64,000 bases of DNA from Methylobacterium sp. WL1. Its GTDB lineage: Bacteria; Pseudomonadota; Alphaproteobacteria; Rhizobiales; Beijerinckiaceae. A program made the translations under genes and the position numbers. Below are positions 26,904 to 36,135 of this stretch, piece by piece. The notes under the pieces were generated by a model. It did not search any database and was not told the DNA's origin. It saw only the letters and a list, made by a program, of their open reading frames with translations. The stretch lies in the NCBI RefSeq assembly GCF_008000895.1, contig NZ_CP042823.1, positions 5,974,501 to 6,038,500 on the forward strand, in the 5' to 3' direction. Numbering within the stretch: the first letter of the stretch is position 1; each line of letters starts with the position of its first letter.

Positions 26904-28085
26904 ATGTCCCAGCATTACGACGTCGCCGCAGTGCGGAAGGCGTTTCCGGCCGCCGAGTCGATCGTCTACCTCGACGCGGGCTTCCAGACGCCGCTCGCGC
27001 GCCCTGTGAAGGAAGCCTACGAGCGCTTCCTGCGCGAGGGCTATGAGACCGCCGGTCCCAAGCAGGTCTGGCTCAACCGGCTGGAGGAGACGCGCACCAA
27101 GCTCGCGCACTTCATCGGGGCGCGGCCCGAGGAGGTCGCCTTCACCAAGAACACCTCCGAGAGCATGAACATCGCCGCCAACGCGCTGCCGCTGTGCCCG
27201 GGCGACAAGGTCCTGATGATCGATGGCGACCACCCCAACAACGCCTACGCGTTCCTCAACCTGAAGAAGAAGGGCGTCGAGGTCGCGTTCATCCCGATGA
27301 CCGAGGTCGTCGATGCCGAGAGCTTCCGGCCGCACATCGACGACAAGACCCGCGTCATCTCGATGTCGCAGGTGACCTTCCACGCCGGCCATCGCTTCGA
27401 CGTCGAGAGCGTCGGCCGGCTGTGCAAGGAGAAGGGGCTCTACTTCGTGGTCGACGTGATGCAGGGCATCGGCGTCGTCCCGCTCGACGTGAAGGCGCTC
27501 CACGCCACCTTCGTCGGCTCGGGTACGCACAAGGGTCTTCTCACGCCCCAGGGGCTCGGCCTGCTGTGGTGGGACACGCGCCTGACCGAGCTGGAGCCGG
27601 CCTACATGGCGGCGATCAGCCTGTCCGCGCCGCCTTCGGACTTCATCGCCCGCCCGGACAACATGGCGCTGGCTCCCTCGGCCGGCCGGTTCGAGCTCGG
27701 CAACTTCAACCTGCCGGCGATCCAGGGGCTCGGGGCGGCCCTCGACCTCATCGGCTCCATCGGCGTCGAGAAGATCCAGGCTCACTGCTACGATCTGGGC
27801 GACTACCTGATCGAGCAGCTCGACCAGCTCGGCGTCGACTTGGTTGGTCCGCGCGAGCGGCGGCACCGGGCCCCGCACATCTACGTCATCGCCCTGCCTG
27901 CGGGCGAGTGGCTGGACTACCTCACCCTGAGCGGCATCCGCGTCTCGCCCGAGCGCGACGGCATCCGCGTCTCCCTCGGCATGTTCAACACCGCTGAGGA
28001 TATCGACCGGCTGATCGAGGCCATCCGCGCCCGCAACGCGCCGTCGATGCAGGCCCGTACGGCCGTGCTGTCCACGCTCGGATAG
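26904..28085 (+). CDS. Class V aminotransferase-like PLP enzyme (isopenicillin-N-epimerase/cysteine-desulfurase superfamily)
   Basis: A 393-residue fold type I PLP enzyme. Visible are YLDAGFQTPL, TKNTSESMNIAANAL, the Asp in VVDVMQGIG (about 184) that pairs with the pyridine nitrogen, and the PLP lysine K210 in GSGTHKGLL. No mobile catalytic cysteine loop of a desulfurase is evident. Its reaction could be transamination, epimerisation or lyase chemistry on an amino acid. AGGAG at 26892-26896 supports the ATG at 26904. It is followed 84 bp later by a glutamate-type binding-protein gene, so the substrate may be what that protein captures. Confidence 0.8.
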   Translation: MSQHYDVAAVRKAFPAAESIVYLDAGFQTPLARPVKEAYERFLREGYETAGPKQVWLNRLEETRTKLAHFIGARPEEVAFTKNTSESMNIAANALPLCPGDKVLMIDGDHPNNAYAFLNLKKKGVEVAFIPMTEVVDAESFRPHIDDKTRVISMSQVTFHAGHRFDVESVGRLCKEKGLYFVVDVMQGIGVVPLDVKALHATFVGSGTHKGLLTPQGLGLLWWDTRLTELEPAYMAAISLSAPPSDFIARPDNMALAPSAGRFELGNFNLPAIQGLGAALDLIGSIGVEKIQAHCYDLGDYLIEQLDQLGVDLVGPRERRHRAPHIYVIALPAGEWLDYLTLSGIRVSPERDGIRVSLGMFNTAEDIDRLIEAIRARNAPSMQARTAVLSTLG

Positions 28086-28169
28086 GCCCCCGAACCCCTC
28101 CCCGTATCGCTGACGGCGCCCGCGCCGCTAGGCCTCGCAAGACCCGCAACCGTCGAGAGGAGAAAACCG

Positions 28170-29066
28170 ATGTCCCTGCACGGAGCGTTCGTTCGACTAT
28201 CAGGCGCGCTCGCGCTCGGTCTTGCCGCGACGGCCGCGTCGGCCGAGAGCCCGACGCTGGACAAGATCAAGCGCACGGGGACCATAACGCTCGGCTATCG
28301 CGAGGCCTCGATCCCGTTCTCGTACCTCGACGTCGATCAGAAGCCGGTCGGCTTCTCGATGGATCTGTGCGCGCAGGTCGTGGACGAGATCAAGACCGAT
28401 CTCAAGCTCGACAACCTCGCGGTCAAGCTTCAGCCGGTGGATTCCGCCAACCGCATCCCGCTCATGCAGAACGGGACCATCGACATCGAATGCGGCGGCA
28501 CGTCCAGCAGCGCCGCCCGGCTCAAGCAGGTCGCCTTCACGGTCGCGACCTTCGTGTCCTCGGCCCGGTGGCTGACTAAGGTCTCGTCGGGCATCCACGA
28601 CGTGAAGGGCCTCGACGGCAAGACCGTGGTGGTCACGCAGGGGTCGAACGCGGTGAGCTTCGCGTTCGGCATCAAGGCCAAGGGCGGCACCTTCACCGTC
28701 ATCCAGGCCAAGGATCACGGCGAGTCGATGCTGGTGCTCCAGAGCGGGCGGGCCGCCGCCTTCATGGAGGACGACATCCTGCTCGCCAGCCTGAAGTCCC
28801 GCGCGCCCGATCCGGCCGCCCTCACCTTCCTCCCGGAGACCTACGACCTGGTGGCCTACGGCCTGATGCTGCGCAGGGAGGATCCTGAGTTCAAGGCGCT
28901 CGCGGACGGCGTCCTGAAGGGCATGATGGCTTCGGGAGCCTTCGCCACGCTCTACGCCAAGTGGTTCGAGAGCCCGATCCCACCCCGCGGCGAGAACCTG
29001 ACCTTCCCGATGTCGGACGCCCTGAAGGAGCGCGTCGCGCACCCCAGCGACGCGATCGAGTTCTGA
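28170..29066 (+). CDS. Glutamate/aspartate-type periplasmic binding protein, paralogue of GltI
   Basis: A 298-residue SBP_bac_3 protein with a signal peptide ending ASA-ES. It is strikingly similar to GltI at 25184-26080 over its entire mature length (same IPFSYL, NGTIDIECGGTSSSAARLKQ and C-terminal SDALKERVAHPSDA), so it is a duplicate. No permease follows; it probably docks on the GltJK permease with altered specificity. GAGAGGAG precedes the ATG at 28170. The AraC gene copy 2 follows 66 bp later. Confidence 0.92.
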   Translation: MSLHGAFVRLSGALALGLAATAASAESPTLDKIKRTGTITLGYREASIPFSYLDVDQKPVGFSMDLCAQVVDEIKTDLKLDNLAVKLQPVDSANRIPLMQNGTIDIECGGTSSSAARLKQVAFTVATFVSSARWLTKVSSGIHDVKGLDGKTVVVTQGSNAVSFAFGIKAKGGTFTVIQAKDHGESMLVLQSGRAAAFMEDDILLASLKSRAPDPAALTFLPETYDLVAYGLMLRREDPEFKALADGVLKGMMASGAFATLYAKWFESPIPPRGENLTFPMSDALKERVAHPSDAIEF

Positions 29067-29132
29067 CCGCGCGCCGAGCGCGCTCGTTCCGATGCGGCAC
29101 GACGACTCCCGATCCGCATAGAGTTCAGCGCG

Positions 29133-30137
29133 ATGCAGACCATCTTCTCGACAGACGGGCTGCCGCCGAAAGATCGGTTTCGCCATTGGCGGGATGTCTG
29201 CGAAGACCGTATCGTCCCGATGGAACAATCATGCCTCGGTGACGAGACGTTCGACGCGACGATCGACGGGGCAAGTTTCGGCGGCTTGGACTTCAGCATG
29301 TTTTCGTTGCGCAATCTCAGAGCATCGACGACACCGCGAACGCTCCGGCACGAGAATCATCGGACCGATCATCTCTTCGTCAGCATGGTCCTGTCCGGTA
29401 CCGTGCGCTCGGATCAGAACGATCGCTCGAACACCGACAGGGCCGGCGACTTCGCGGTCCGTGATACGAACACGCCCTGGACGATCGAGCATAGCGGCCA
29501 CAGCGAAGTGTTGGCCATCGCGATCCCCCGGCAGAGATTGGAGAGCGTGCTCGGCCCAGCCCGGATCTTCGCCGGCCTGACCGTCGACGGCGACCGGCCG
29601 GTCACGACCCTGGCCCGCTCGTTCCTGACCAACCTGCTGCATCAGGGCGATCGGCTGCCGGCTCACAGCGCCGAGCGCATGGTCGGGGTCGGGATCGATC
29701 TCATCGTCGCCTGCCTCGCCGAGCGCCTCGCACAGGAGGTGCCGCGACCGCTGCACGGGACGCTCGTGATCCAGCGCGCCAAGGCGTTCATCGAGGCCAA
29801 CCTCGGCGACCCGACCCTCGATCCGCCCATGCTTGCGGCAGCCGTCGGCGTCTCGCTGCGGCGGCTGCAGGAGCTGTTCCACGAGCGCGGCCAGCACATC
29901 TCGGATTGGATCTGGCAAAAACGCCTGGAGGCGGCCGCCACCCGCCTAGCCGATCCGGGTTGCACGCACCTGTCCATCGGCGCCCTGGCCTATGGCTGCG
30001 GCTTCGCCAACCAAGCCCACTTCGCCCGCCGCTTCAAGGCACGCTACGGGATGGCTCCCAGCGAGCATCGTCACGCGGCACTGATGAACGCACGACCGGG
30101 TCCGACGGCGCCTGCAGCTGCGTCCCGCCGATCGTAG
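29133..30137 (+). CDS. AraC-family transcriptional regulator, copy 2
   Basis: A 334-residue regulator with the same two-domain plan as copy 1: N-terminal AraC-binding domain with PWTIEHSGHSEVLAIAIPR and C-terminal HTH pair with AAAVGVSLRRLQELFHERG and AYGCGFANQAHFARRFKA. It matches copy 1 nearly residue for residue except for a longer C-terminal tail. It sits between a binding-protein gene and the asparaginase gene and probably controls acidic-amino-acid genes. Its ATG is at the position conserved in both copies. Confidence 0.9.
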   Translation: MQTIFSTDGLPPKDRFRHWRDVCEDRIVPMEQSCLGDETFDATIDGASFGGLDFSMFSLRNLRASTTPRTLRHENHRTDHLFVSMVLSGTVRSDQNDRSNTDRAGDFAVRDTNTPWTIEHSGHSEVLAIAIPRQRLESVLGPARIFAGLTVDGDRPVTTLARSFLTNLLHQGDRLPAHSAERMVGVGIDLIVACLAERLAQEVPRPLHGTLVIQRAKAFIEANLGDPTLDPPMLAAAVGVSLRRLQELFHERGQHISDWIWQKRLEAAATRLADPGCTHLSIGALAYGCGFANQAHFARRFKARYGMAPSEHRHAALMNARPGPTAPAAASRRS

Positions 30138-30197
30138 CTTCATGGAACATCCACCCGCCGGCTCGTGGTCCGGCCGCGTCGAAGGACAGAATCAGAC

Positions 30198-31253
30198 ATG
30201 CTCGGACGTATCGGCGCGACCGTCGCCACCCTATCGGCGGTCATGACCCTCGGCGGCGCGCCCGCTTCCGCGGCCGGACCGCAAGCGAAGCCGAGGGTCC
30301 TGGTCCTGGCGACCGGTGGGACCATCGCGCAGACGACCGGCAAGGATTCCGTCCTGTCGGGCTCTGCGCTGGTCGCCGCGGTCCCAGGGCTGGATGCCGC
30401 CGCGGACGTCAGCGCCGAGCAAATCGCGCAGGTCTCCAGCCCGGACATCACCGCCGAGGTCTGGCTGCGCCTGGCCCGTCGGATCGGCGAGGTCCTGGCC
30501 TCCGGCGCCACGGACGGCGTCGTGGTCACGCACGGAACCGACACGCTGGAGGAGACGGCGTATTTCCTCGACCTCGTCGTCAAGAGCGACAAGCCGGTCG
30601 TGGTGGTCGGGTCCATGCGGGGATCGGGGGCCGTCAGCGCCGACGGACCGGCGAATCTGGCCAACGCCGTGGCCATCGCCGCGGACCCCGCCGCCAGGGG
30701 GGCGGGCGTGCTGGTCACGCTCAACGACGGGATCTATGCCGCCCGCGACGTGACGAAGACCAACACCACCGGGTTGGACGCGTTCAAGGCGCCCGATGTG
30801 GGCGCCTTGGGCATCATGCAGGGGCACAAGCCGCATTTCTACCGGACGACGACGCGACCGCACACCGCCGCGACGGAGTTCGACGTCTCCATGCTGCTCG
30901 CGTTGCCGCGTGTGGCGATCGTCTATTCCTACGTCGATGTCGGCCCCGCCCTCCTGAACGCGGCCATCGGAGACGGTGCCAAGGGCATCGTCTATGCCGG
31001 AACCGGTAACGGCAGCATCCCCAAGGCCGTCCAGCCGGCGGTCGCGGCCGGGGTGGGCAAGGGAGTGGTCGTCGTGCGTTCGTCCCGCGTCAACGGCGGC
31101 TTGGTCGAACGCAATGGCGAACACGACGACGACGCCCTCGGCACCGTGACGTCGGACACCCTGAACCCGCAGAAGGCCCGGGTCCTTCTGATGCTGGCGC
31201 TCACGAAAACGAACGATGCCAAGCAGATACAGCAGATGTTCTCGCGATACTGA
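30198..31253 (+). CDS. ansB: Periplasmic type II L-asparaginase
   Basis: A 351-residue amidohydrolase with an N-terminal signal peptide (about 1-26, ending ASA). The two catalytic threonine motifs are intact: LATGGTIAQT and VVTHGTDTLEETAYFL. The C-terminal part contains KGIVYAGTGNGSIP, also conserved. It hydrolyses asparagine (and perhaps glutamine) to aspartate and ammonia outside the inner membrane; aspartate could then enter via GltIJKL and be deaminated by AspA, all encoded within 11 kb. It follows AraC copy 2 by 60 bp. Confidence 0.92.
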   Translation: MLGRIGATVATLSAVMTLGGAPASAAGPQAKPRVLVLATGGTIAQTTGKDSVLSGSALVAAVPGLDAAADVSAEQIAQVSSPDITAEVWLRLARRIGEVLASGATDGVVVTHGTDTLEETAYFLDLVVKSDKPVVVVGSMRGSGAVSADGPANLANAVAIAADPAARGAGVLVTLNDGIYAARDVTKTNTTGLDAFKAPDVGALGIMQGHKPHFYRTTTRPHTAATEFDVSMLLALPRVAIVYSYVDVGPALLNAAIGDGAKGIVYAGTGNGSIPKAVQPAVAAGVGKGVVVVRSSRVNGGLVERNGEHDDDALGTVTSDTLNPQKARVLLMLALTKTNDAKQIQQMFSRY

Positions 31254-31287
31254 ATGCAGGGCTGCGAGCGGGCGGATGGGACGGTGA

Positions 31288-31310
31288 GGGGCTCGCCGGT
31301 CCCGAGCCCC
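31288..31310 (+). terminator. Hairpin after the asparaginase gene
   Basis: Perfect eight-base arms GGGGCTCG and CGAGCCCC with a seven-base loop, 35 bp downstream of the stop. No T-run follows. It probably ends the transcript from the asparaginase gene. Confidence 0.55.
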
Positions 31311-31513
31311 AGAGGAAGATCCGTTCGATCGCTCGCACGAACGCCCTGAGAATCGACTGAGCGTCAGCCGGGCGCTTGCCAGCACCCGCGCGGCGATCCT
31401 CCGGGAGCTGCGCGCGCTCGGCGTCCCGGTTTATGACACGGTCTGACCCGCCGTCTGCGACCCGGCGCCCGGCGATCGCCGGGCCGGAGCGTAGACCAGC
31501 CAGGACCCTCCCG

Positions 31514-32884
31514 ATGACCCGGCAAGCCCCTTCGATCCATGGACGGCCGCTCGATATGTGGCTCTCCACTCATCCCCTGATCGGCGACTTGATCGCGGGC
31601 CGGGAGACCGCGTGGTTCAACCCCGGCATCGCGCCGGCGGCGACCGGGCTCGCCGATGCCGGGCTCACCCTGTCGGACGTCGAGGATGCGAGCGCGCGGT
31701 TGGCGCGCTTCGCTCCGCTGCTCGTCCGGTTCTTCCCGGATCTCGCCGCCACCGGGGGGATCATCGAGTCGGACCTCGTCACTGTACCCGCCTTCGCGGA
31801 CGCCCTCCGTCGGCGCTACGGATACGAGGGCGGCGGCCGGCTTCTGCTGAAGAAGGACAGCCACCTGCCGGTCTCGGGCTCGATCAAGGCGCGCGGCGGC
31901 CTCTACGAGGTGCTGAAGCGGGCCGAGACCTTGGCCCTCGGAGCCGGGCTGATCACGACCGGCGACGACTACACGGCGCTCGGCGGGGCAAGCGCGCGCG
32001 CCTTCTTCGCAGATTACAGCGTCGCGGTCGGCTCCACCGGCAATCTCGGCCTGTCGATCGGCATCATGAGCGCCAAGATCGGGTTCCGAACCACGGTCCA
32101 CATGTCGGCGGATGCACGGCAGTGGAAGAAGGACCGCCTGCGCGCCTCCGGGGTCACGGTGGTCGAGCATGCCGGCGATTACGGGGCCGCGGTGGCCCAG
32201 GGGCGTGCCGAGGCCGACGCCGATCCGAACTGCCATTTCGTCGACGACGAGCACTCGAAGGATCTGTTCCTGGGCTACGCGGTCGCCGGCCTGCGGCTGA
32301 AGCCGCAGCTCGCCGCCCTCGGCGTGCCGGTCGATGCGCAGCACCCGCTCTTCGTCCACCTGCCCTGCGGGGTCGGCGGTGGCCCGGGCGGGGTCGCGTT
32401 CGGGCTCAAGCTGGTGTTCGGGGATGCGGTCCGCTGCCTGTTTGCCGAGCCCACGCCCTCGCCCTGCATGCTGCTCGGCGTCTATACCGGCCTGCACGAG
32501 CAGATCGCGGTTCAGGATTTCGGCATCTCCAACGCGACCGTCGCGGACGGTCTGGCGGTGGGGCGGCCCTCGGGCTTCGTCGGCCGGGCGATGCAGCGTC
32601 TGGTGGATGGCTATTTCACGGTGGCCGACCAGGAATTGCTCGACCTCCTGGCTCTGCTCGAGGCCAGCGAAGGCCTCATGTTGGAACCCTCCGCGGTCGC
32701 GGGCGCACCCGGCCCCGCCCGCATCGTGGCCGACGACGCCTACCGCGCCCGCCTGAACCTCGACCGCGACCGCTTGGAGGCGGCCACGCATATCATCTGG
32801 GCTACCGGCGGCAGCATGGTCCCCCCGGAGGAGGCGCGCGCATACCTCCGCCGGGCCGGTACAGGGGTGGCACGTTCAGCGTGA
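31514..32884 (+). CDS. dsdA: D-serine ammonia-lyase
   Basis: A 456-residue fold type II PLP enzyme that converts D-serine to pyruvate and ammonia. The PLP lysine is K125 in [12 protein letters not shown]; the phosphate-binding glycine loop is [19 protein letters not shown] and [15 protein letters not shown] are family signatures. Length matches E. coli DsdA. The start at 31514 places MWLSTHPLI at the usual position. It converges with a LysR gene 43 bp downstream. Together with dadA and the racemase nearby it forms a D-amino-acid degradation island. Confidence 0.95.
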   Translation: MTRQAPSIHGRPLDMWLSTHPLIGDLIAGRETAWFNPGIAPAATGLADAGLTLSDVEDASARLARFAPLLVRFFPDLAATGGIIESDLVTVPAFADALRRRYGYEGGGRLLLKKDSHLPVSGSIKARGGLYEVLKRAETLALGAGLITTGDDYTALGGASARAFFADYSVAVGSTGNLGLSIGIMSAKIGFRTTVHMSADARQWKKDRLRASGVTVVEHAGDYGAAVAQGRAEADADPNCHFVDDEHSKDLFLGYAVAGLRLKPQLAALGVPVDAQHPLFVHLPCGVGGGPGGVAFGLKLVFGDAVRCLFAEPTPSPCMLLGVYTGLHEQIAVQDFGISNATVADGLAVGRPSGFVGRAMQRLVDGYFTVADQELLDLLALLEASEGLMLEPSAVAGAPGPARIVADDAYRARLNLDRDRLEAATHIIWATGGSMVPPEEARAYLRRAGTGVARSA

Positions 32885-32927
32885 CGGGTGTCGCGATCCG
32901 CGACGCGCGCAGCGGCCGTTGAGGCGA

Positions 32928-33863
32928 TCAGCCTGCCCGGTCGCCTACCGTGCTGCGGGGGGGCGACGCCGTCTCGCGCAGCCACGCGACCACGGCTTCC
33001 GTTCCCTCCTCGAGCCCCCGCCCTTCGGGCACGATCAGCGAGAGTGGGGGACCGAGCAGGGCGGCCCCATCATCGATCGGTGCCAGCAGGCGCCCGTCCC
33101 CCAATGGGGCCTGCAGGAGGCTGCTGTGGCCGATCAGCAGTCCGGCCTCCTCGATCGCCGCCTCCACGGCCATGCTGTAGAGCGAGAACGTCGATCCGCG
33201 GCGGGCGTCGACCCGCCTGTTGCCGGCATGTCGCAGCCATCGCGCCCAGTCGTTGCGCCATCGCGCGTCGTGGAGCAGCGTCATGTCGGCCAGGCCCGCC
33301 AGATCCAGGCTGTGCCCGCGCCCGGCCAGGAGTTGGGGCGAGCAAACCGGAAACAGCCGGTCCTCCACGAGCGTGTGGGCGGTGCAATTGGGCAGGCTTC
33401 CGTCCACGAAGAACAGGCCGAGGTCGAACAGCTCCCGGGTGAAGTCCGGCGGGTTCTCCAGCGCGACCACCGAGAATTCGAGGTTCGGGAACGCCTTGCG
33501 CATCGCCCCGAGGCGCGGCGAGAGCCAGAGCTGCGCCACGCAGGGGAGGGCCGCGATCTGGATCTCCCGCCGGTCAGCGTGCCGACGGAGGCCGTGGGCC
33601 GCGCCGGCCAGGGCATCGAACGCCTCGACAAGGCGCGGCAGCATCGCCCGGGCTTCGCTCGTCAGCTGAAGGCCCCGGGCCTTCCTGTGAAACAGCGGCC
33701 TGCCGACCCAATCCTCCAGCGCGCGAACCTGCTGCGCGATCGCGGCCGCGGTGACGCAGAGTTCGTCGGCCGCGCCGACGAAGCCCTCGTGGCGGGCGGC
33801 CGCCTCGAAGGCACGGAGCGCCTTCAGCGAGGGGAGGGACGGCCGCGGCGGCGAAAGGGGCAT
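32928..33863 (-). CDS. LysR-family regulator, GcvA/DsdC-like
   Basis: A 311-residue LTTR of the GcvA/DsdC group: the HTH (about 10-65) reads LKALRAFEAAARHEGFVGAADELCVTAAAIAQQVRALE, followed by the effector domain, which includes a typical LLHDARWRNDWARWL segment. It lies between dsdA (convergent) and the SHMT homologue (divergent, 180-bp gap), so it is placed to control the latter and perhaps dsdA. DsdC-type proteins sense D-serine; the ligand here is unproven. Start at 33863 chosen for the HTH position. Confidence 0.88.
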   Translation of the reverse strand: MPLSPPRPSLPSLKALRAFEAAARHEGFVGAADELCVTAAAIAQQVRALEDWVGRPLFHRKARGLQLTSEARAMLPRLVEAFDALAGAAHGLRRHADRREIQIAALPCVAQLWLSPRLGAMRKAFPNLEFSVVALENPPDFTRELFDLGLFFVDGSLPNCTAHTLVEDRLFPVCSPQLLAGRGHSLDLAGLADMTLLHDARWRNDWARWLRHAGNRRVDARRGSTFSLYSMAVEAAIEEAGLLIGHSSLLQAPLGDGRLLAPIDDGAALLGPPLSLIVPEGRGLEEGTEAVVAWLRETASPPRSTVGDRAG

Positions 33864-34042
33864 CGAAGGCCTAGGTGAGCTTGGTCTCGCAGCCACGATA
33901 TGTCGTTTGCGGACCCTCGGCAAAAACCGCATCCAAAGGGCGATCACGGATCGCGGACGGGCGGTCGGCGGCACGCCCACGCGGCGCCCCGACGGCTGCC
34001 GACTCGCGTCTCCCTCCTTCTCTGCGGCCTGGGCCTTTCGAC

Positions 34043-35305
34043 ATGACATACCTCCACAAGGGCTACTTCACGGAGGGGCTCGACGCCGATCCCGAACTCG
34101 CGGCATCCATCCGCGGGGAGCTGCGACGCCAGCAGAACGGGATCGAGTTGATCGCGTCCGAGAACATCGTGTCCCGCCTCGTCCTCGAGGCGCAGGGCTC
34201 GGCCCTCACCAACAAGACCGTCGAGGGCTTCGCTTTCGCGCGGTATTACGGCGGCGCAGAATTCGCCGACGCTGTGGAAGATCTGGCCCTTCGGCGGGCC
34301 AAGAAACTCTTCGGCGCGCGCTTCGCGAACGTGCAGTCGCATTCCGGATCGAACGCGAATGGCGGCGTCTTCCTTGGTTTGCTGAAGCTTGGCGACACCA
34401 TCCTGTCGATGAACACCGCCGCGGGCGGCCATATCAGCCACGGACATCCCGCCACTCTGACCGGGCGGGACTACAACATCGTCCGGTACGGCGTTAATCG
34501 CGACACCGAACTCGTCGATCTGGACGAGCTTCGCGGCCTCGCCCGCCAGCACAAGCCCAAGATGATCATCGCGGGCGGGTCTGCCTACGCCCGGGTCCTG
34601 GACTTCGCCGGACTGCGCGCGATCGCCGACGAGGTCGGCGCCTACCTGGTCGTCGACATGGCCCACTTCGCCGGGCTGGTGGCCTCGGGGATCTATCCCG
34701 ATCCGTTGCCGCACGCGCATGTGGTGACCTCGACCACCTACAAGTCGCTCCGCGGTGCCCGCGGCGGCCTCGTGCTCTGGAACGACGAGGCGCTGAGCGA
34801 CAAGATCAACTACGGCATCTTCCCGGGTGTGCAGGGCTCGGTGATGCTGCACATCGTGGCCGCCAAGGCGGCCTGCTTCGGCGAGGCCCTCCGGCCGGAA
34901 TTCAAGGGCTACAACCAGGCGGTGCTCGACAACGCCCGGATGCTGGCCGCCACGCTGGCTGAGGCCGGCGTCCGCCTGGTCGCCGGCGGCACGGATTGCG
35001 GGCTGATGCTCGTCGATCTCGTCAACCAGGGCATCACCGGCGACATCGCCGCGAAGGCGCTGGAGCACGCGGGCCTGGCGGTGAACAAAAACCAGATCCC
35101 GTTCGACGAGCGCCCCCCGGAGGCGCCATCGGGTCTGCGCCTGTCCAGCAACGCCGGCACTGCGCGCGGCTTCGGGGGCGACGAGTTTCGCGCGATCGGC
35201 ACCTGGATCGCGCAGATCGTCAAGGCCCCGTCCGAGGAGGCCCTCGTCCGCGCGATCCATGGGCAGGTCACGGAACTCTGCGCTCGCTTCCCGATCTACC
35301 CGTAA
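34043..35305 (+). CDS. Serine-hydroxymethyltransferase homologue, probable alpha-methylserine/D-alanine hydroxymethyltransferase
   Basis: A 420-residue fold type I PLP enzyme clearly of the SHMT family: ELIASENIVS, LEAQGSALTNK, RYYGGAEF, HSGSNAN, VDMAHFAGL and the PLP lysine K234. Two active-site positions differ from ordinary GlyA: Thr59 replaces the Tyr of LTNKYAEG (Y55 in E. coli), and Tyr233 replaces the His just before the lysine (TTYK instead of TTHK). An engineered Tyr55Thr SHMT is, as I recall, able to use D-alanine and D-serine. Alpha-methylserine hydroxymethyltransferase exchanges a one-carbon unit between tetrahydrofolate and D-alanine, and D-alanine dehydrogenase and racemase genes follow. 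The housekeeping glyA is expected elsewhere. Family certain; specialised function inferred. Confidence 0.8.
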   Translation: MTYLHKGYFTEGLDADPELAASIRGELRRQQNGIELIASENIVSRLVLEAQGSALTNKTVEGFAFARYYGGAEFADAVEDLALRRAKKLFGARFANVQSHSGSNANGGVFLGLLKLGDTILSMNTAAGGHISHGHPATLTGRDYNIVRYGVNRDTELVDLDELRGLARQHKPKMIIAGGSAYARVLDFAGLRAIADEVGAYLVVDMAHFAGLVASGIYPDPLPHAHVVTSTTYKSLRGARGGLVLWNDEALSDKINYGIFPGVQGSVMLHIVAAKAACFGEALRPEFKGYNQAVLDNARMLAATLAEAGVRLVAGGTDCGLMLVDLVNQGITGDIAAKALEHAGLAVNKNQIPFDERPPEAPSGLRLSSNAGTARGFGGDEFRAIGTWIAQIVKAPSEEALVRAIHGQVTELCARFPIYP

Positions 35306-35316
35306 TCGAACCGGTG

Positions 35317-35340
35317 CCCCTCGGCTCGCGAAGCCGGGGG
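35317..35340 (+). terminator. Hairpin after the SHMT homologue
   Basis: Stem of CCCC and CGGCT against AGCCG and GGGG, with a one-base bulge and a five-base loop, starting 12 bp after the stop codon. Probable transcription terminator; no T-run. Confidence 0.45.
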
Positions 35341-35390
35341 CTCCGGCGGCCGGCGCCGTCGTGGAGACAGTCACCGGCCGGGTGCGGGCA

Positions 35391-35980
35391 ATGGCTCGCA
35401 CGCGCCGGCGCACTCTCCGGCAGCTGTCCGTGCGCGGGACCACGGCTTCGCTGGCCGAAGCGCTGGGCGTCTCGCCGGCGGCTTTGTCCCAGCAGATCGC
35501 CCGCCTCGAAGCCGAGCTGGGCATCACCCTGGTCGAAGGGCGCGGCCGAGGGGGCATCCGTCCTCACCCGCCGGCGCACGCCTCGTCCTGCACGCCGAGC
35601 CTGCACGCCGAGACGGTAATCGGGGTCATCTCTCCGAACACCGCCTCCGCCTCGTCCGGCAGGGCGGCCGTGACGCTCCACGACCTGCGGATCGAAATCT
35701 GCGCGGTGGACAACCCCGACAAAGGTTATTTGGAGATCGTAGTCGGGGCCTGCCGCCCCGTCGGCTGCGAGCCGTAGATCCACGCGCATCGTCACGGTTT
35801 CGAGGTCGTGCAGGCGATCGTGGAGGCCGGCTGCTGCGTCGCGATTCGACCGCACTTCAGGCTGGGGGGCGCCGGCCGAAGCCTGTGCGTGATCGAGCGC
35901 GATGCGCCCATCGCCCGGCGGATCTCGTGGGCGTTCCGCCGGAATAGGCGGACCCAACCTATCGATCGCCGCCGTCCCGC
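35391..35980 (+). pseudogene. Decayed LysR-family regulator gene
   Basis: The first part reads SLAEALGVSPAALSQQIARLE and AELGITLVEGRGRGG, an evident LysR helix-turn-helix, but the surrounding frame is broken: a stop falls at about 35777, the middle of the effector domain is missing or scrambled, and a C-terminal-like piece ([34 protein letters not shown]) appears in another frame near 35810-35950. No intact gene can be built between 35306 and 36135. It is probably the former regulator of the SHMT homologue or of dadA. Confidence 0.65.
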
Positions 35981-36135
35981 AGGCCTCGGCGCGGGCGACG
36001 GATGTCCCGTCCCACGATGCGATGGCGTGTCAGCCGGCCGCCGCGATCGGGGGCAGGTCGCCTGCGCTGCATCCGGTGATGGCCGTTCGGCCGCGGATTG
36101 CCCGTCATGCTGGCCGGATATCGGGTGATCGCAGG

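Noticed and set aside
32890..32904. Six-base-pair hairpin GTCGCG-ATC-CGCGAC between dsdA and the convergent LysR gene
   Set aside because: Too short and without a T-run to call as a terminator with confidence.
34043..35305. Calling the SHMT homologue the housekeeping glyA
   Set aside because: The substitutions at residues 59 and 233 and the D-amino-acid neighbourhood argue for a specialised enzyme, although this is not proven.
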